The notes under the pieces: model-generated
Database searches by the model: none
Told to the model about the DNA's origin: nothing
The model's input: the letters and a program-made list of their open reading frames with translations, nothing else
Made by a program: the position numbers and the translations under genes
In this document: one piece after another, positions 15,601 to 28,500 of the stretch
How positions within the stretch are numbered: the stretch's first letter is position 1
Layout: each line of letters starts with the position of its first letter
Source of the DNA: Siphlonurus alternatus
Lineage: Eukaryota > Arthropoda > Insecta > Ephemeroptera > Siphlonuridae
Assembly: GCA_949825025.1 (NCBI GenBank)
Contig: OX463780.1
Span: forward strand, 47,513,280-47,577,279
Direction: 5' to 3'
DNA: 64,000 nucleotides

Positions 15601-18600
15601 AAACATAATAACAACACATAACCACAGAATTCGCGATGTAAATAAACACGATCAAGATTCCCGGTAGAAAGCTCTGCTGGGTGCGATGAATTCACCTGCA
15701 CATCAAAAACCAGTCTTGTCTTTGTTAAGCATCCCTAATGCGGCTACAAAGAGACAGCATTGATGATGGAAACTTGCTGGACCCGTTGTTGGTCATCGCT
15801 GACCCATCTGCATCTCGGGACCGTGAGAACCCCGTGAGACTGACCCCTCTGAAGTATCTTCTCGCAGCTGCCCCACAGCGGGATCGACGTCATCACTCCC
15901 GCCAATTAAATTCTGTTGATAACCGCCCAGAAATCCAATCTAGTCATATTACCTGAGGTGTGAATAAATAATGACGACAAGTATACGTGAGAAATGTAGA
16001 AATATTACCAGACAGTATCAAATAATATTTTTGATATCAGGTTTCTCTCACGTTATAGTGTTTATAAATCTTATGAATTTCTTATAGTTCCGTAGTGTTT
16101 GCTGTATTTATCTATATTCATAATTTATATTTTGTATATTTTTTACATCTCGGCGGGAAGTTACGTTACTTATATTTGTATATAATTAAGTGTAATAATA
16201 ATTAGTTTGGAAAAACTGTTGTTTTATATTATGCGTCGTAAAAAATATATATATTACAAATCTCTTATCAAATATCAACCAATATATTCTTGTTTATGTA
16301 TTTTTTTTTTATTGCTGTAAGCGTAAATATCAAGAAATTAATTCAATTTCTCATTAAATTGAATAAAGGAAATATAAAATTTGCTAAGATTGTTTTAATA
16401 CATACCATTAGCTTTTAGATACGCTATTAGTTTAAAATGTCTAACTTCATATATTCTCTGCATGTCCGTATGTGAGTTGAAGAAGTATATATCAAAATCA
16501 TACAATTTGTTAGTACTATAACTATCAGCGAATCTAATTATTTACATCGTATAATATGGCTTTTATACATAGCAGGCTGGTCAATAATTAAATTGCGGTA
16601 ATTATAATTACCATGAAAAATACAGTTATTTTAACAAGCTCTAAATGGGGATTTTTTATGTTGAAAGTCAAATTGATAAACTAAAATTATAATTCAACAC
16701 TTAATAATATATTTTGACCCCCCTTACCCCTCTCCCAATAAATTGTAAATAGAATCAAATGCCATCAGAGAATTGTTTTCGTGTTTTGATGAAGATTTTA
16801 ATGTTACGATAAATGTTTATCAGAATTATTACTGTTACTGGTATGCCCTATATAGTTAAAAATTACGTCTGGACAATTTTTTTTAACAATTCATACTCAA
16901 GAAGAGGAAAGAAGACGTAATTTGTTCTTTTTTCCTCCCTCTTCCTCGAAATGATGCAAAATAGGAGGAAAAAAGACGACATTAAAAGATGAAAATTATT
17001 TCAACTCGGGTAATTTGCCTGTTTGTAAGTACGGATTTCTTTGTTGCAGGGAGCTAAGTCAAGCGCGGCTGCGGCGGGCGCTGGTGCGGCGGGCGCGAAA
17101 CAAGCGGACCCGAAGCCGGTCGAGTGCAACCTGTGTCACCGCAAGTTCAAGAACATCCCCGCCCTCAACGGGCACATGCGACTGCACGGAGGCTACTTCA
17201 AGAAGGTGAACAATCTATGACCTTAGTCCATGTAGCTTTTACGTAGTTTAATGATCAGTTCATTATTAATTAACTTTTTCAGTCAATAAGTTTCAACTAC
17301 TTTATAATTAGACTTTCCGTTTTATTTTTAAAATAATTTATGATAAATAAATAGTGAAATAAAAAAGGTTAAGCTTTTTTAAATTTATACTCAATTTAAA
17401 AATTTAAAAATATATTTAAAAATCGCGATCCGTATAAATCAAATTTTATTTTACTTTTTTTAATATTTTACAATGGTTCATTTACCATATATTATGTTAT
17501 TAACAGTATAAGCATTCAAATTTAACAACATACTGTATATTAAATTGCTAAATTAAAAAAATCTTCCGAATGCAGGGCACTTGTCTAAATCCTTTGGAAA
17601 AGTGATAGGAAAATATCTATACCGAATTTGAACCCTCTACTCCAATAAATCTTAAGACTCTTATCACCCTGAAAGCAACTACGAGTTTTCTCACACTTCA
17701 ATTTGTATGTTTGTAACATTTCCAATGTAACTTCTCTGTACTCAATAGGAAAAAAAACGACTTATAAGAAATTAACCATATCAGGGTTTACAAACAGACC
17801 TGATAACTCTCTCAAGATGCTCGTTTTGTGACCGTATGTTAAGACGTATTTTGATCTGCCCAGGACTCCGAGGCAAAGAAGACAGACAAGAAGGAGTCTG
17901 GCGGTCCCCCACTGCAGACGGCGAGCGTGAGTGTCCGCGCGCTCATCGAAGAGAAAATCATCCAGAAACGAATTACCAACCCCGCGCTGGCTGCTCAGGT
18001 GGCACAACACCAGGCCAGCCACGCGCTGCACCAGGCGCAGGCCGCCTCCTTCCAGGGTGCACCAGCCGGCAACAATCAGAACGGTAATTTTGGAGAACAA
18101 GTTTTAATATCACATGAAACCTGAATTTACTAACAAGTTTGCGATTTTTCATATATATGTTAAATGCCATTTTTTACCAGCAATTTTAACAATTAAGTCA
18201 CATTTATGCTAGAAGGCATTTATATTATCAATGCACAGAATGAGTTAAAGGACTCAAATTAATACAAAGTCAAGTGTTTATAATTTATTATAATCAACAT
18301 TTACATTATTTTGGATCCATACAAAGTGCAGGTTTGTGAAGTTGCGGCTGCAAAGTAAGAGTAATTGCTGGCGTCACAATTAAACCATGAAAAGAAAATA
18401 TTTATAATTTAATATTCCATCATGTGACTGACGTGATTGTTTACTTTGTCTCCAGGCGGCAGCACCGACACAAACTCCTCGACATTCCCTGTTCAACCTC
18501 CTCCTCCTCCTCAGTACCCCGGTACTCCCCCAGCCAACTCAAAGACGGTGGGTTCTTCGTTCGCCGTCCCCGCCGCTCCCTCTCCCGTTCCCCCACCTGA

Positions 18601-21600
18601 GAAAGTGCGTCGTCACTCGGACTCGGAGCACTTCGCACCTCCCCCGCCCTCGACCGAGGGTATCAAGAGGGTCCAGCGGACCGGCTCGGACCCCGGCGCT
18701 TCCTCGGTGGGCAGTCCTCTCGCCCTGGCGCTCGCTGCAGAGCTGGCGGCCGCCGAACAGGCCAGCAGTGGAGCCAACTCGTTCGGATTGGCCGCGGCGT
18801 TTGCAGGTGCGACCAACGGGGCGGGCTTCTTCCCTCAAGATGACGTGTTCCAACAAGTACCCGAGGCCGTCCTGCAGCTCGCAGAGTCCATCCAGGTGAG
18901 TCGCCCGCCAAGCTACAGGTCATTGACCTTGTTGAAGTGGTACTAAATTTTAAACTTTAATTGCTGATAGAAAATTTAATTTGTTCAAACGTAATTTAAA
19001 GATTAAAATACATTAATGAATGGACAGTGTTGAATCAATTATTTCTCCCATTAAAAGATCTCATAACATTACAATTGCATTCTCTATTGTATGGAATTAT
19101 AATTCTACATTATCGTCTTTTATTAGTAATTACTTTTATTATCTTCATTTTATACCTTTTATGTTTTTAAAGGTACGAACTTCGAAAATTAAATTATGTA
19201 ATTATAATAAAATTATGATTTTTCCATATGCTATAACACCCTAATTCAGTACCCCTACAACAACCCTCTCGTCGTTCTCCCCCCTCTCCGCAGTTTTGAA
19301 TGGCATGACCGATGAGCGAAGCTTGCGTTGCAGTTCCAGGCCGAGGACATGGCGGCCCTCGAGGACTTCCACGAGGCTGCCTCCAGTCCTGCGGGGGCGG
19401 GATTTCCGGGGGCTGCGGGGGAGGCGGGACAAGACTACCCGCCCCTGCAGTCCGTCACTCTGGCGGATCTCGCAGCCTTCTCGGCTGCGGCGGCCGCGGC
19501 GGCTCACAAAGACTACGCGTACTCCCCGCACCACAAGGACACCGCCACCGTGTATGCCTACTCTCCGCAGCAACAGAACGTGAGTACATTATACGGACTG
19601 TCTCGACTGTAAAAATAAATAATTTATAAAAAAAAAAATAAAAAAAAAAGTAATGCTGTTTCAACTGTTTCTTATAACGAAACTTTACCCCGAGAATTAA
19701 AAAAATTTCTATTTTTATTGTATTTTTATTTTACAGTTGTTAGTTAAATTTTATAACAATTGTAACCATCATTTGTGAACAATTTATATATAAAAAAATA
19801 CATTGAATTTAATGACACATATTGTAAATAATAAATTAATGTTTTTGCTTGTTATACCTAACAGCTGACGTTTTTCCAGTCGAAGGACGCAGCGACGGCC
19901 GGCTATACGTTCTCCCCCCACACGGCGTCGCCCCTACCATCTCCACTGCAGGCCCACGACTCTCCAGGGTTCGCCTACCCTACTCCACCTGCCAGTCAGG
20001 AAGGTCCTTCCTTCGGTCTTCTTCAGCAAGCGCCCCTGGGCTCGCCTCACGCCTCTGCTGCGGACTCTACCTACACGTTCTACGCCGGTGCTCTGTCACC
20101 ATCCGCCGCGGCCGTGGAGGCTGCCCTGAGCGAGGTGCTACCTGGAGACAACATGTCGAGGACGCACCACACGCTCATGTACCACTCGGCCCCGGCCGCT
20201 CCATCACCTCCCCCCAGCGCTGCAGTCAACTCGCCCCTCTCAGCAACCCCCGTACCTTCCCCTCTCTCCAGCGTCCCCGCATCATCATCATCCGCCCCCT
20301 CCCCTCTTCCCCCAACCTCAGCATCAAACGCTCAATACGCATTACAAAGTCAAATGATGCCAAATTCAGAAGATCCATTATTATCAAGTTCTCCAAAAGA
20401 TTTTGGAGGAAGAAAAAGATTTGATTTTGGTGTATTTCGTAATAATGGTGAGATAGTTAATGGAGCGACTTTACATAGTTTAGGATTAGTTGTGGATAGC
20501 ACTGGAGAGTTGAGATTTTACCCCACGTCTGGTGCGGCGTCCCCTGCGGTTACATCGACCACGAGTCAGCCTCAGATGCGAGGTCATAACCCTCGGCTGG
20601 GAGACACCGAGGATGACGTGTTTCTCAGTCCCACCAGCGTCCCGGCCAGCCCAGTACCGAGACTCAAGCGGCCCAGGCCCAGACCCGAGCCGTTGTACAT
20701 CCCCACGCCGCACGCTCCGCCGCAAGGGCCCGCTACCTTTCAGTCTAGACTCAGACCGCCCAGACTGAAAGCGTGCACCGGAGCTGGGGCGGGACAGCCG
20801 TGTTCTAGCGCGCACTTCACACCCCCACCCATGTTGGACCCGGGCAGGTGTGGGCAAGGACTTTACAACAACCTTCAGCCAAAAAGTGAGTGTTCTGCTC
20901 GATAACTTAGTAATTCTTGCAAATTTCGAATATTTTTGAGCCGCAAATATATATACATTTTTTTAATTTGCAACACATGTAACCTCCTTGAGGTGGCTAA
21001 CTTGGTGGTGTTTTTTCAGACGAGCCCAACAGCAGCTTGGAGAACGGCGGTCTGGATGGCGAGCAGCCACACATCAACCTCGGCCCCGCCCACCAGGTGA
21101 GCTTGTCAATATTACCTACGATACGAGTTTCGTAGTCAAACTGGTATTTCTGTTTAATAATATGACAGTTTGAAAACTCCCCTAATTGCTACTTGGTTTA
21201 ACGTTCTCCAGGCAAGCTTTCTGCCGGCGTGCGAGTCTCGCAAGGAGTTGGCGCAGATCGAACCGTGCCGTGAGAACCTACTCTGGGAACCAGGCATCCC
21301 AGCCACCGACGGAGAAGGTACGACGCGCACGAAATTCAAAAATTACAAAACGTCGTACATTTTAATGACGTCATGTAACATATAATTTACCTTGCAGTGG
21401 ACATGTACCTGGAGTTTGCGTGCTGTGCCGCCGTGCCAGGGGGAGGACGTAACAAGGAGTACGCGCTGCATCTTCTGCACATGTGCAACGGCAACATCCA
21501 CGTGAGTGCCCCACAAAAATTAAAATCGAGATATTTGCTGTCACGTACCGAATGTGTCTCAGGAGGCGATGCTCAAGTTGATGCAGCCGACGCCCTCTCT

Positions 21601-24600
21601 ACCGCCCGGACATCCTCTGCTCAGTTATTGTTACTCGGACAGTGCAAGGTGGGCGGCCGATGAGGTCGAGGCCTTCCAACAAGCTCTCGTGCGGCATGGC
21701 AAGGACTTCCGTAACGTCGCCAAAGAGGTGAGTCCAGTAAGATATTAATAATTCGTTAAAGTGGAGTAATCAACGTTTTTAAAGTTCAACAAAAATACTA
21801 GACGTGTTCTTAGAGATTATCTAATGAAAAAGAAATTTATCTTGTACAGTAATTTCAGATAAAAAATCGCAAAAATTCCAATTGAGCGCGTTATTTAACA
21901 TTGGAATTATGAGAACAATACTCCCGTGGCGTAGAACACAAAAATGTATTTTTAATTATTACCTCACTAGTATAAATTTTGAGTAAATCGAGAGTATGAT
22001 TCTCATAAGCCTAATGTTAAATGTCGCACTCTATCGGCCCTTTTGGACTTATTCCTGGAGTGCCTATGCAAGATAACAATTTTTAGTTTTCATTAGGTTG
22101 TAGAGGAATATGTCTAGTAAATATATATTAACTTTTAACTTCAAAAACTTTAATCACTGAAGAGATACGCCGCCAGCCGTTGAAGTCTCTGACGTAACAC
22201 AAGTTGCCTACATGCCAGGGGCTTTCCGTTCGCAGGTCGGCTCGAAGGGCGAGGCGCAGTGCGTGCAGTTCTACTACCTCTGGAAGAAGGTGTGCCCTGA
22301 GGAATACCAGCGCCTGCGTCTGCTGCGACTTCGCCCTGACCTTTGTCTGCTCCGGGGCATTGACCTCGATGAACTGGCCAATGACAGACTTGCCTTCCAG
22401 GTATACGTCGTACAATCATTATTACGTAATATAAAATAAAAGAGGGAAATGTTTTTGGTATCCATTCATCTGGAAATTTGATCGGCCGAAATTGTATTAA
22501 CAATCGGTGCGTTTTCTTATTTGTAAACATTTTTTTTTTTTTTCATTTTGCCAATATATTGGTCTCTAATCTATTTTTTTGTGATACCGTCATCTTTGTA
22601 AATAAACTCTATAGCCCTGTTCGTAAACCCTGCTCGGTGTACACTTTCTGCACCCAATCGACCTTATGTACATGGGATATAAGGTCGATTGGGTGTAGAA
22701 AGTGTACACCGAGCAGGGTTTACGAACAAGCCTATTATTTCATGGTTTCGGCCACAATCAGTATAAGTTTACATGATGTTCTTGAATCCGTATTCAATGG
22801 ATGTGTTTTCAACAAAAACGTTTTCATCAACTGTTTACATGATAATTTTCGATCCGTATTAAACGTTGATTATGCTTAAAACAAGCGTCGTGAATAATTA
22901 AAGCGCATTGGATGAATACGCATCAAATACCTCTGTTTACATGAGTGTTTAATACGCATCCGTTAAATACGAGTTCATCTAATACGGATCAGAAAACTCA
23001 TACTGAATGACTATTACAAATTATTGTAAAATACAAGTCTATTCCAATCTTTGTGACTTTCTGCAGACGAGTGACGCCGAGGTGATCTCCAGCACGTGCA
23101 CAGCGGACACGCGTCTCTTCATGTGCGAGTACCCGGACTGCTCGGCCGTAAGTTGAACACCTTTTAAATTGACGTCCTACCTCGCTTGGCGTGAATACAC
23201 GGAAATGTCTCGTTGCAAATTGAATAACATATAATAACATTAATTAAAGTAAAACAAACAATTTTTGTCAATAATTAATTGCGAGATAAGAATTATTTAA
23301 ATGGAGTATCGACCTCAATTTTTTTTATTGCAGAAATGGATATAGCGTGCAAAGTTATGCTACCCTGATTTTTTTCAGACCTGGAACTATTTTTAAAAAA
23401 TTATTGCAAGTCCTTTTTGTGACGTCACGCGGCGGCAAGTTCTATATTTTTCTTAAGGAGCGGCGTCTCGTGACGTCACGAAAAGGACTTTCAATAATTT
23501 TTTAAACATAGTTCCCGGGCTCTTAAAAAATTTAAAAAAAAAATCAGGGTAGCATAACTTTGCACCCTCTATCCATTTCTGCAATAAAAAAAAAATTAGG
23601 ACAATACTCTATTGTATAAAAAAAATTAATATGGGTAATTCACAACAGATTTTAACTTCGGAATTTTAGGATACTAAAAGTTTACATAAAATTCAAGCAA
23701 TATTATTATAAATACTAAAATTTTCTAAGTTAAAATCTATGTTAAGGTCTTGGTAAATAGACCCTAATATATCTATTATATAATATATATTTAGTTCCTT
23801 TAAGTCTTAAAATATTCCAGTAAGAGTACTGCAGTAATATATTCATGAATTTGATTGGCACTTTTAGCTATATACATGAATTTGATTGGTTGACTGCTAC
23901 AATATAACCTTGCAGAGCTTCAACTCCCGTGCTGCCCTGAACGGCCACGTGCGAATTCACGGCGGAAATGGCCGACGTTCGCCGACCCCCGACGGTTGTC
24001 GAGGTCGCCCGATGTCCGGCACGCCCCCCATAGAGGGGGGGGAGGAGTTTCCGTGCAAGGTCTGCGGGAAGTAAGTTTGGTCCTCAGCAGCGTAAATAGG
24101 TAAATAGGACCCAGGCTGTGCCCAGCGTGCTACCTGGAACGAGCCTGCGGCCTGTTGTCTTCCTGCATTGTCTGTCCTAAAAAATCCCACGACCAGAAGT
24201 CTCGTCGATAATATTTGCTTGTTTTGTTTTGAGACTTTCTGGATGTTTGACACTTCTTTATGTGAGTTGCTGTAAGGAGATTCGCAAAAATAAAACAATA
24301 TAATTTTGTTGAAGTATTTTTTGAGATAAAATAAGTGAAGAGACTCTTTAATAATAAGTGGACATTCTTGATCAATGAATAGAATGAATGTATCAAGAAC
24401 AGAAAAAAGCTATAAAAATGTACCATGAATAACTTGGTGAAAAAGTCTTTTAAGACCGATAACGTAATATTAGGGGGTTTCAATGATAATTCAAAAGTTA
24501 TTCCCAAACTTTGAAAAATTAAAAGGAATATCGATTTTTTTTATACTGTACTGTATTCATTTATTCAAAAATAATAAAAAATATATTATGCAGGTTAAAT

Positions 24601-25588
24601 TGGTTTAAGATCTCCTAACAGCGCCCTCTTTGTCAACCCTGACTTTTTTATTTCTTTTCTTAACTATGGATAAATTCACCCAATTATATTTTTCCTTTAA
24701 ATTCACATGTTATATCTAATTTATGACAAAAAATAATATTGCTCAAATTCACACCCTCCTTTCCACCCTTCTTTTTTTATTTCTGTTTGCTCAAACAAAT
24801 TTTTGGTTTGGCCAAATAGCATGCCAAACTAATACCCCGTGTGTGGAATAAACTTTGATGATGCAGAGAACACGTTTTTGTTCAATAAACATTATTTAAA
24901 CTAAATCAGTGGCAGAGAAATTATATTATTACTATGCCTCAACAAAATTCAAAGGAAATATTAAAGTATTTAATTTCACTACAAATTTAACAATTTTCTA
25001 TAAAGCAATGGACAACCTGCATGAGATATCAGGACCTCGAATTTTATGAATTGTCAATTTTCTTTGAATGTTTTTGGACCTTCTAACACCTTTAAAATCG
25101 CTGTGACGTCATAGTCGTGCAAATATTTAACACGTAAACTTATTGAATGACTATGACGTCACAGTGTCTTTCTCCTTGAAAGTTGACAATATATAACTCA
25201 AGGTGTTCTATAGCTCTATCCTAAAAATAAGCAATAAAAAAAAAATCGTGCAGGCTTTCCTATTGATTATAAAACTAAAAGAAATGTGAATTTTATACAG
25301 CTAGCATGATAATTAATATATGCAAATGAAATTACAATATTCCTAACACTTGATTTGTCTCTCTGCAGGGTATTTGGCAAAGTAAAAAGTCGCAGTGCAC
25401 ATATGAAGTCCCACCGACCCCCGGACGCAGAGCCCAAGAGACCCAAGACGGAAACGTCGCATCAGCAACAGCAGCGGGAACAGAGAGAACAGCGGGAACA
25501 ACGAGAACAGCGGGAACAACGAGATGAGTGTTCCAGAGCTCCCAGCTTGATGCCCAGTTCTCTCCCTGCAGGTCTCGGGCTCATGTAA
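2150..25588 (+). CDS. TRERF1: TRERF1-like zinc finger / ELM2 / SANT transcriptional corepressor (5' partial)
   Basis: Fourteen exons join in frame into 1,104 visible residues: 2150-2326, 17050-17205, 17864-18083, 18456-18895, 19334-19579, 19880-20885, 21020-21096, 21212-21317, 21398-21501, 21563-21727, 22236-22400, 23067-23147, 23916-24070, 25369-25588 (stop TAA). All introns are GT-AG. Seen: a Gln/Ala-rich start; C2H2 finger 1 (C85, C88, H101, H105; core ALNGHMRLHGG); long Pro/Ser/Ala-rich disordered stretch; ELM2 around residues 766-856; SANT around 872-922; C2H2 finger 2 (C974, C979, H992, H996), split by an intron; finger 3 (C1028, C1031, H1044, H1048); a short REQ-repeat tail. Known: ELM2-SANT pairs bind class I histone deacetylases, and TRERF1, ZNF541 and MIDEAS are scaffolds of the MiDAC deacetylase complex. 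The order finger, ELM2, SANT, finger, finger fits TRERF1 best; arthropods may have one pro-orthologue of all three. Inferred to be a nuclear corepressor. No initiator Met is visible; the start lies upstream of the window. Confidence 0.92.
2909..3302. repeat. Long palindrome, TTAAGGTAGAGATAA family
   Basis: About 390 bp foldback with ends TTAAGGTAGAGATAACG and CGTTATCTCTACCTTA. Arms of roughly 180 bp pair along most of their length around a GGGCTTTCCCATGG centre. A related core without these ends is in a BRF1 intron at about 40650-40990. Confidence 0.85.
5530..5734. repeat. MITE-like element with AAGGTGG termini
   Basis: About 200 bp with inverted ends: TTAAGGTGGATTTACGTGAG at the left and ATGTGAAACCACCTTAA at the right. 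The GC-rich interior gives a spurious short open frame. Confidence 0.65.
7338..7487. repeat. ATTCACAAAGC MITE family, copy 1
   Basis: Inverted ends GGGGTATTCACAAAGCCATA and GCTTTGTGAATGTCCC enclose paired AAGGC/GCCTT arms. Confidence 0.75.
12608..12671. repeat. (AT)n microsatellite
   Basis: About 32 perfect AT dinucleotides in the 14.7 kb intron. Confidence 0.95.
13824..13934. repeat. Foldback element, ACGTTTACATG family, copy 3
   Basis: Same arms as the copy at 1403-1512, with the centre in the opposite orientation (ATAATGTTATTCTTATGAGG), so the element is inserted the other way round. Confidence 0.88.
22610..22735. repeat. Near-perfect 120 bp hairpin
   Basis: The left arm runs from GTTCGTAAACCCTGCTCGG to the stretch ending AATCGACCTTAT. 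The right arm is its complement with one or two changes. The loop is only about 10 bases (GTACATGGG). Confidence 0.88.
22750..22990. repeat. Diverged relative of the ACGTTTACATG foldback family
   Basis: Several degraded pieces of the family motif occur (GTTTACATGA followed by TGTTTAATACGCATCCGTT and similar), in both orientations. Probably an older or compound copy. Confidence 0.5.
23303..23612. repeat. CRE-bearing foldback element, copy 1
   Basis: About 310 bp inverted repeat. The arms carry AGGGTAGCATAACTTTGCAC and a GTGACGTCAC palindrome, one in each arm, around a short centre with GGCGTCTCGTGACGTCACGA. It lies in an intron of the ELM2/SANT gene. Confidence 0.88.
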
Positions 25589-28500
25589 ACCGTCAATATC
25601 ATCCTTCTCATCAGAAAACTGTTTTTCAAAAATATTAACATGCTCTTTATCATCTGCTCAGTGAACAAAAAAAATAATAATTACAAGGCTAAATTTCAAG
25701 AGGCCAAGGAAATTACACAGTATTAATGTTAGTAAAAAAAAAAAACTATTTATTTGTCAGATAATATAATGAATAATTAAATTTTAATATTATAAAAAAA
25801 ATGTTTTTTAAATGTTCTCTTTACAATTTTAACTAATTAAAACTTCAGCTGTGTCGTTGCTGTGAAAAAAAAAATAATTAAAAAAATATATAAATATATT
25901 ATCTATATTAAGTGAATATGAGTAACATTTTTTCTGTTTTTTAGTGAGTGTGTTTGTTGATTGTTTTAAAAAATATATGAAAAGGGTGTATATAAAAAAG
26001 TCAACAAAAAAAAAAATATGAAGAATGAAAAATATGGGGATAAAAAAAAAAGAATGAAAAAAAAATATATATAATAATTATAATAAAACATTCTTGAGCT
26101 GTATTGTGTAGAAACATATAAGAGAAAGTGCCTTGGTCGAATATGTTGCCAAAATAAAATTATAACACAGGCATTCTTACTATAATTCTTTATATATTAT
26201 ATATAGCCTTTGTGGTAGAATTAAAAAAAAAAAAAAAATAATAATAAAAAAAAAAAAATATTTAAAAAAAAAAAGCTATAGATGTGGAATTTCACAAGCA
26301 AAATACAAGTTTAAACTTGTGAGCTTGTCTGGTGCCAAAACCACAGAATCGTTGTCATTTCTTGCTGCCAAAATAATTATAAATAATAATGTTTTCTCTT
26401 CAACAAATTTTTCTGAATGTCCAATAATTAAATATGAAAAAATATACATATATATTATAAGAAGAAAAAAAGTTTGCACGTTAAAAACTGACAGGAGGAT
26501 ATACAAAATATTAATTGAATTAACAATTATGTATTATTTTAATTTTTTCCTCACAATATACCCCTCTCTTGACAATCCTTGAATGATAGATTAATGTACC
26601 ATTTAAAAAAATAAAATAAAAAATGCATTAAAATTGACGACCGACCTTTTAAAAACGGAGTCTTAATTAAGTGTTAAGTGTAAATGATACATAATTAAAT
26701 GTTTAGATAGATGAGATATCTATATTTTATGTTTATTGTTAAATAAATAATAAATAAATAGTAATAATAAAGAAAATGAGCTCATTTTTCCAAGCATTAA
26801 AAAATATAAATTTATCCAAAATTTATATTATTAAAAAAAAAAAAGCTCAGATTTTAAATTGATATTTGTTGGCAAAAAAAAAGTAAATAGGGTAAAATAA
26901 AAAAAAAAAACGAAAAGTGATTGTTAGTTTTGAGTGTGTACAGATTTTGATCAATTTAAATTTTGTGCATAATTTGGACACTCGAGTTGGATAGCTTTAC
27001 CGACATAATTTTTAAAGACAGTATTTTTTTTTTTTTTTTACAAATTAAGTGTGCCAAAATTGATGTTGACATCACTGTGAAAAAAAAAAAAAATGAGCAA
27101 AGACATTTTGAAATAAAAGCAATAATTGTTTTTTTTTTTTTATTATTAAAAATGGTAATTTACTATCATTTTTGTTTTATTTATATTAATGACGTTGGAG
27201 TAACACCCCATTGACAAGGATATTCTGAAATATTTGCAGAAAATCGACAAATGTTCAAATTATGCACGCCAATTTGAGCTATAAAGCCGGGGTGTCGAAT
27301 GGGCAAAGCCTTGCAGTAGCATATAATTATTATATGGACATTTTTCCCTCTGGCCAGCAGTTAGTTTATAGTGTCTTGACGTTAACGGTGCTATGTATGC
27401 CATCAATAATTGTTATTAAAATCTGCAGTCAGTCATTCAGTGTGGTGTTGCAACAATCACTATATATTTGTGCTCTTGGATCATTATAGTAAAATAATGA
27501 AAAAAAAAATAATAATAACAAGTAAAATTCTTATGATTATAATAATCTAGAGTTTTTTTTTAGTACATACTGTTTTTATCAATCAATAGAATATAATTAT
27601 TATCATTTTAAATCTTTTTTAAATAAATAATTAAAAAAATCTACTGTGCCTGATATGGATTTGAATTATTGTATTCTTGTGTGCCAACAATCTGAAAATA
27701 TATATAAAAAAAAGGAGGTTCATTATTATATATTTGATCTCATTTATATGCTGCAAATAAAAATGGAAGAGTTATATGATTATTAAAATAGTAGGTTGTG
27801 AATGTATTAATCTTACCACTCTTAAGTTTTAAAAATTAGCCCATCTCAAAAATAATTATTATTGTAGTCGATATTTTTATTTTAAAATTATTCAGAGATG
27901 TTGTACTTTTGTATTTTTAAAAATATCAACAAAAATATTTAAAAAAAAAATATAATTAAAAATTGTCACTATACTGAAATAAAAGCATTTCAGAATTATA
28001 TATACTTCTCCAAGCAGTACCAAATAACTTAAATGTTTTTCTCAAGTTTGTTTTTATGTACAACCCAACCTGGCAGTATTTCCAATGTCTACCTACTAGT
28101 TATCTTTGTTATAATTGTATTTTTGGGGAGGGAAAGAAAAATAAATAAATAATTATAAAGGCATCAGATTATGCAACGTAGAATTTTAAGGCACTAAAAT
28201 ACAAAACTCAATCGCCTTCTAAAATAGAACCATTGAGTAAATTAAAAACAAATCATAATTTACTTTTGAAAATTATAATTTAGATTTGAGGCCTTGAATC
28301 ACATTGTTGAAATAAATTAGCATTGAGACACAATCTTGCAAGATGACAGTTATAAAATGATAATATATGAAATGTATGATAACGCAATAATAGTTATACA
28401 TCAGTATTAAACTGCTCAATTTACACAATATTTTCTTAAGTTACCACACTGAATAATTGTTTCAAAATATAATGAAATGATTAAAATATCAAAGTACATT

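Larger units (their letters stand above)
2327..17049 (+). other. 14.7 kb intron of the ELM2/SANT gene
   Basis: This phase-0 intron starts with GTGAGT at 2327 and ends with TTGTTGCAG at 17049. It carries foldback elements (2909-3302, 5530-5734, 7338-7487, 13824-13934), an AT microsatellite (12608-12671) and several GC-richer islands: about 4510-4680, 4860-5040, 6890-7120, 9320-9520, 11855-11960, 14400-14530 and 15660-15956. These islands are candidates for enhancers or cryptic exons, and no intact gene is nested here. Confidence 0.75.

Noticed and set aside
18441..18923. Several - strand frames opposite the Pro-rich exon
   Set aside because: GC-rich coding sequence leaves open frames on the other strand; the + frame has correct splice junctions on both sides.
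19849..20424. 191-codon + frame overlapping the large exon of the ELM2/SANT gene
   Set aside because: Out of frame with the spliced protein; Arg/Ser-rich shadow of the true frame starting at 19880.
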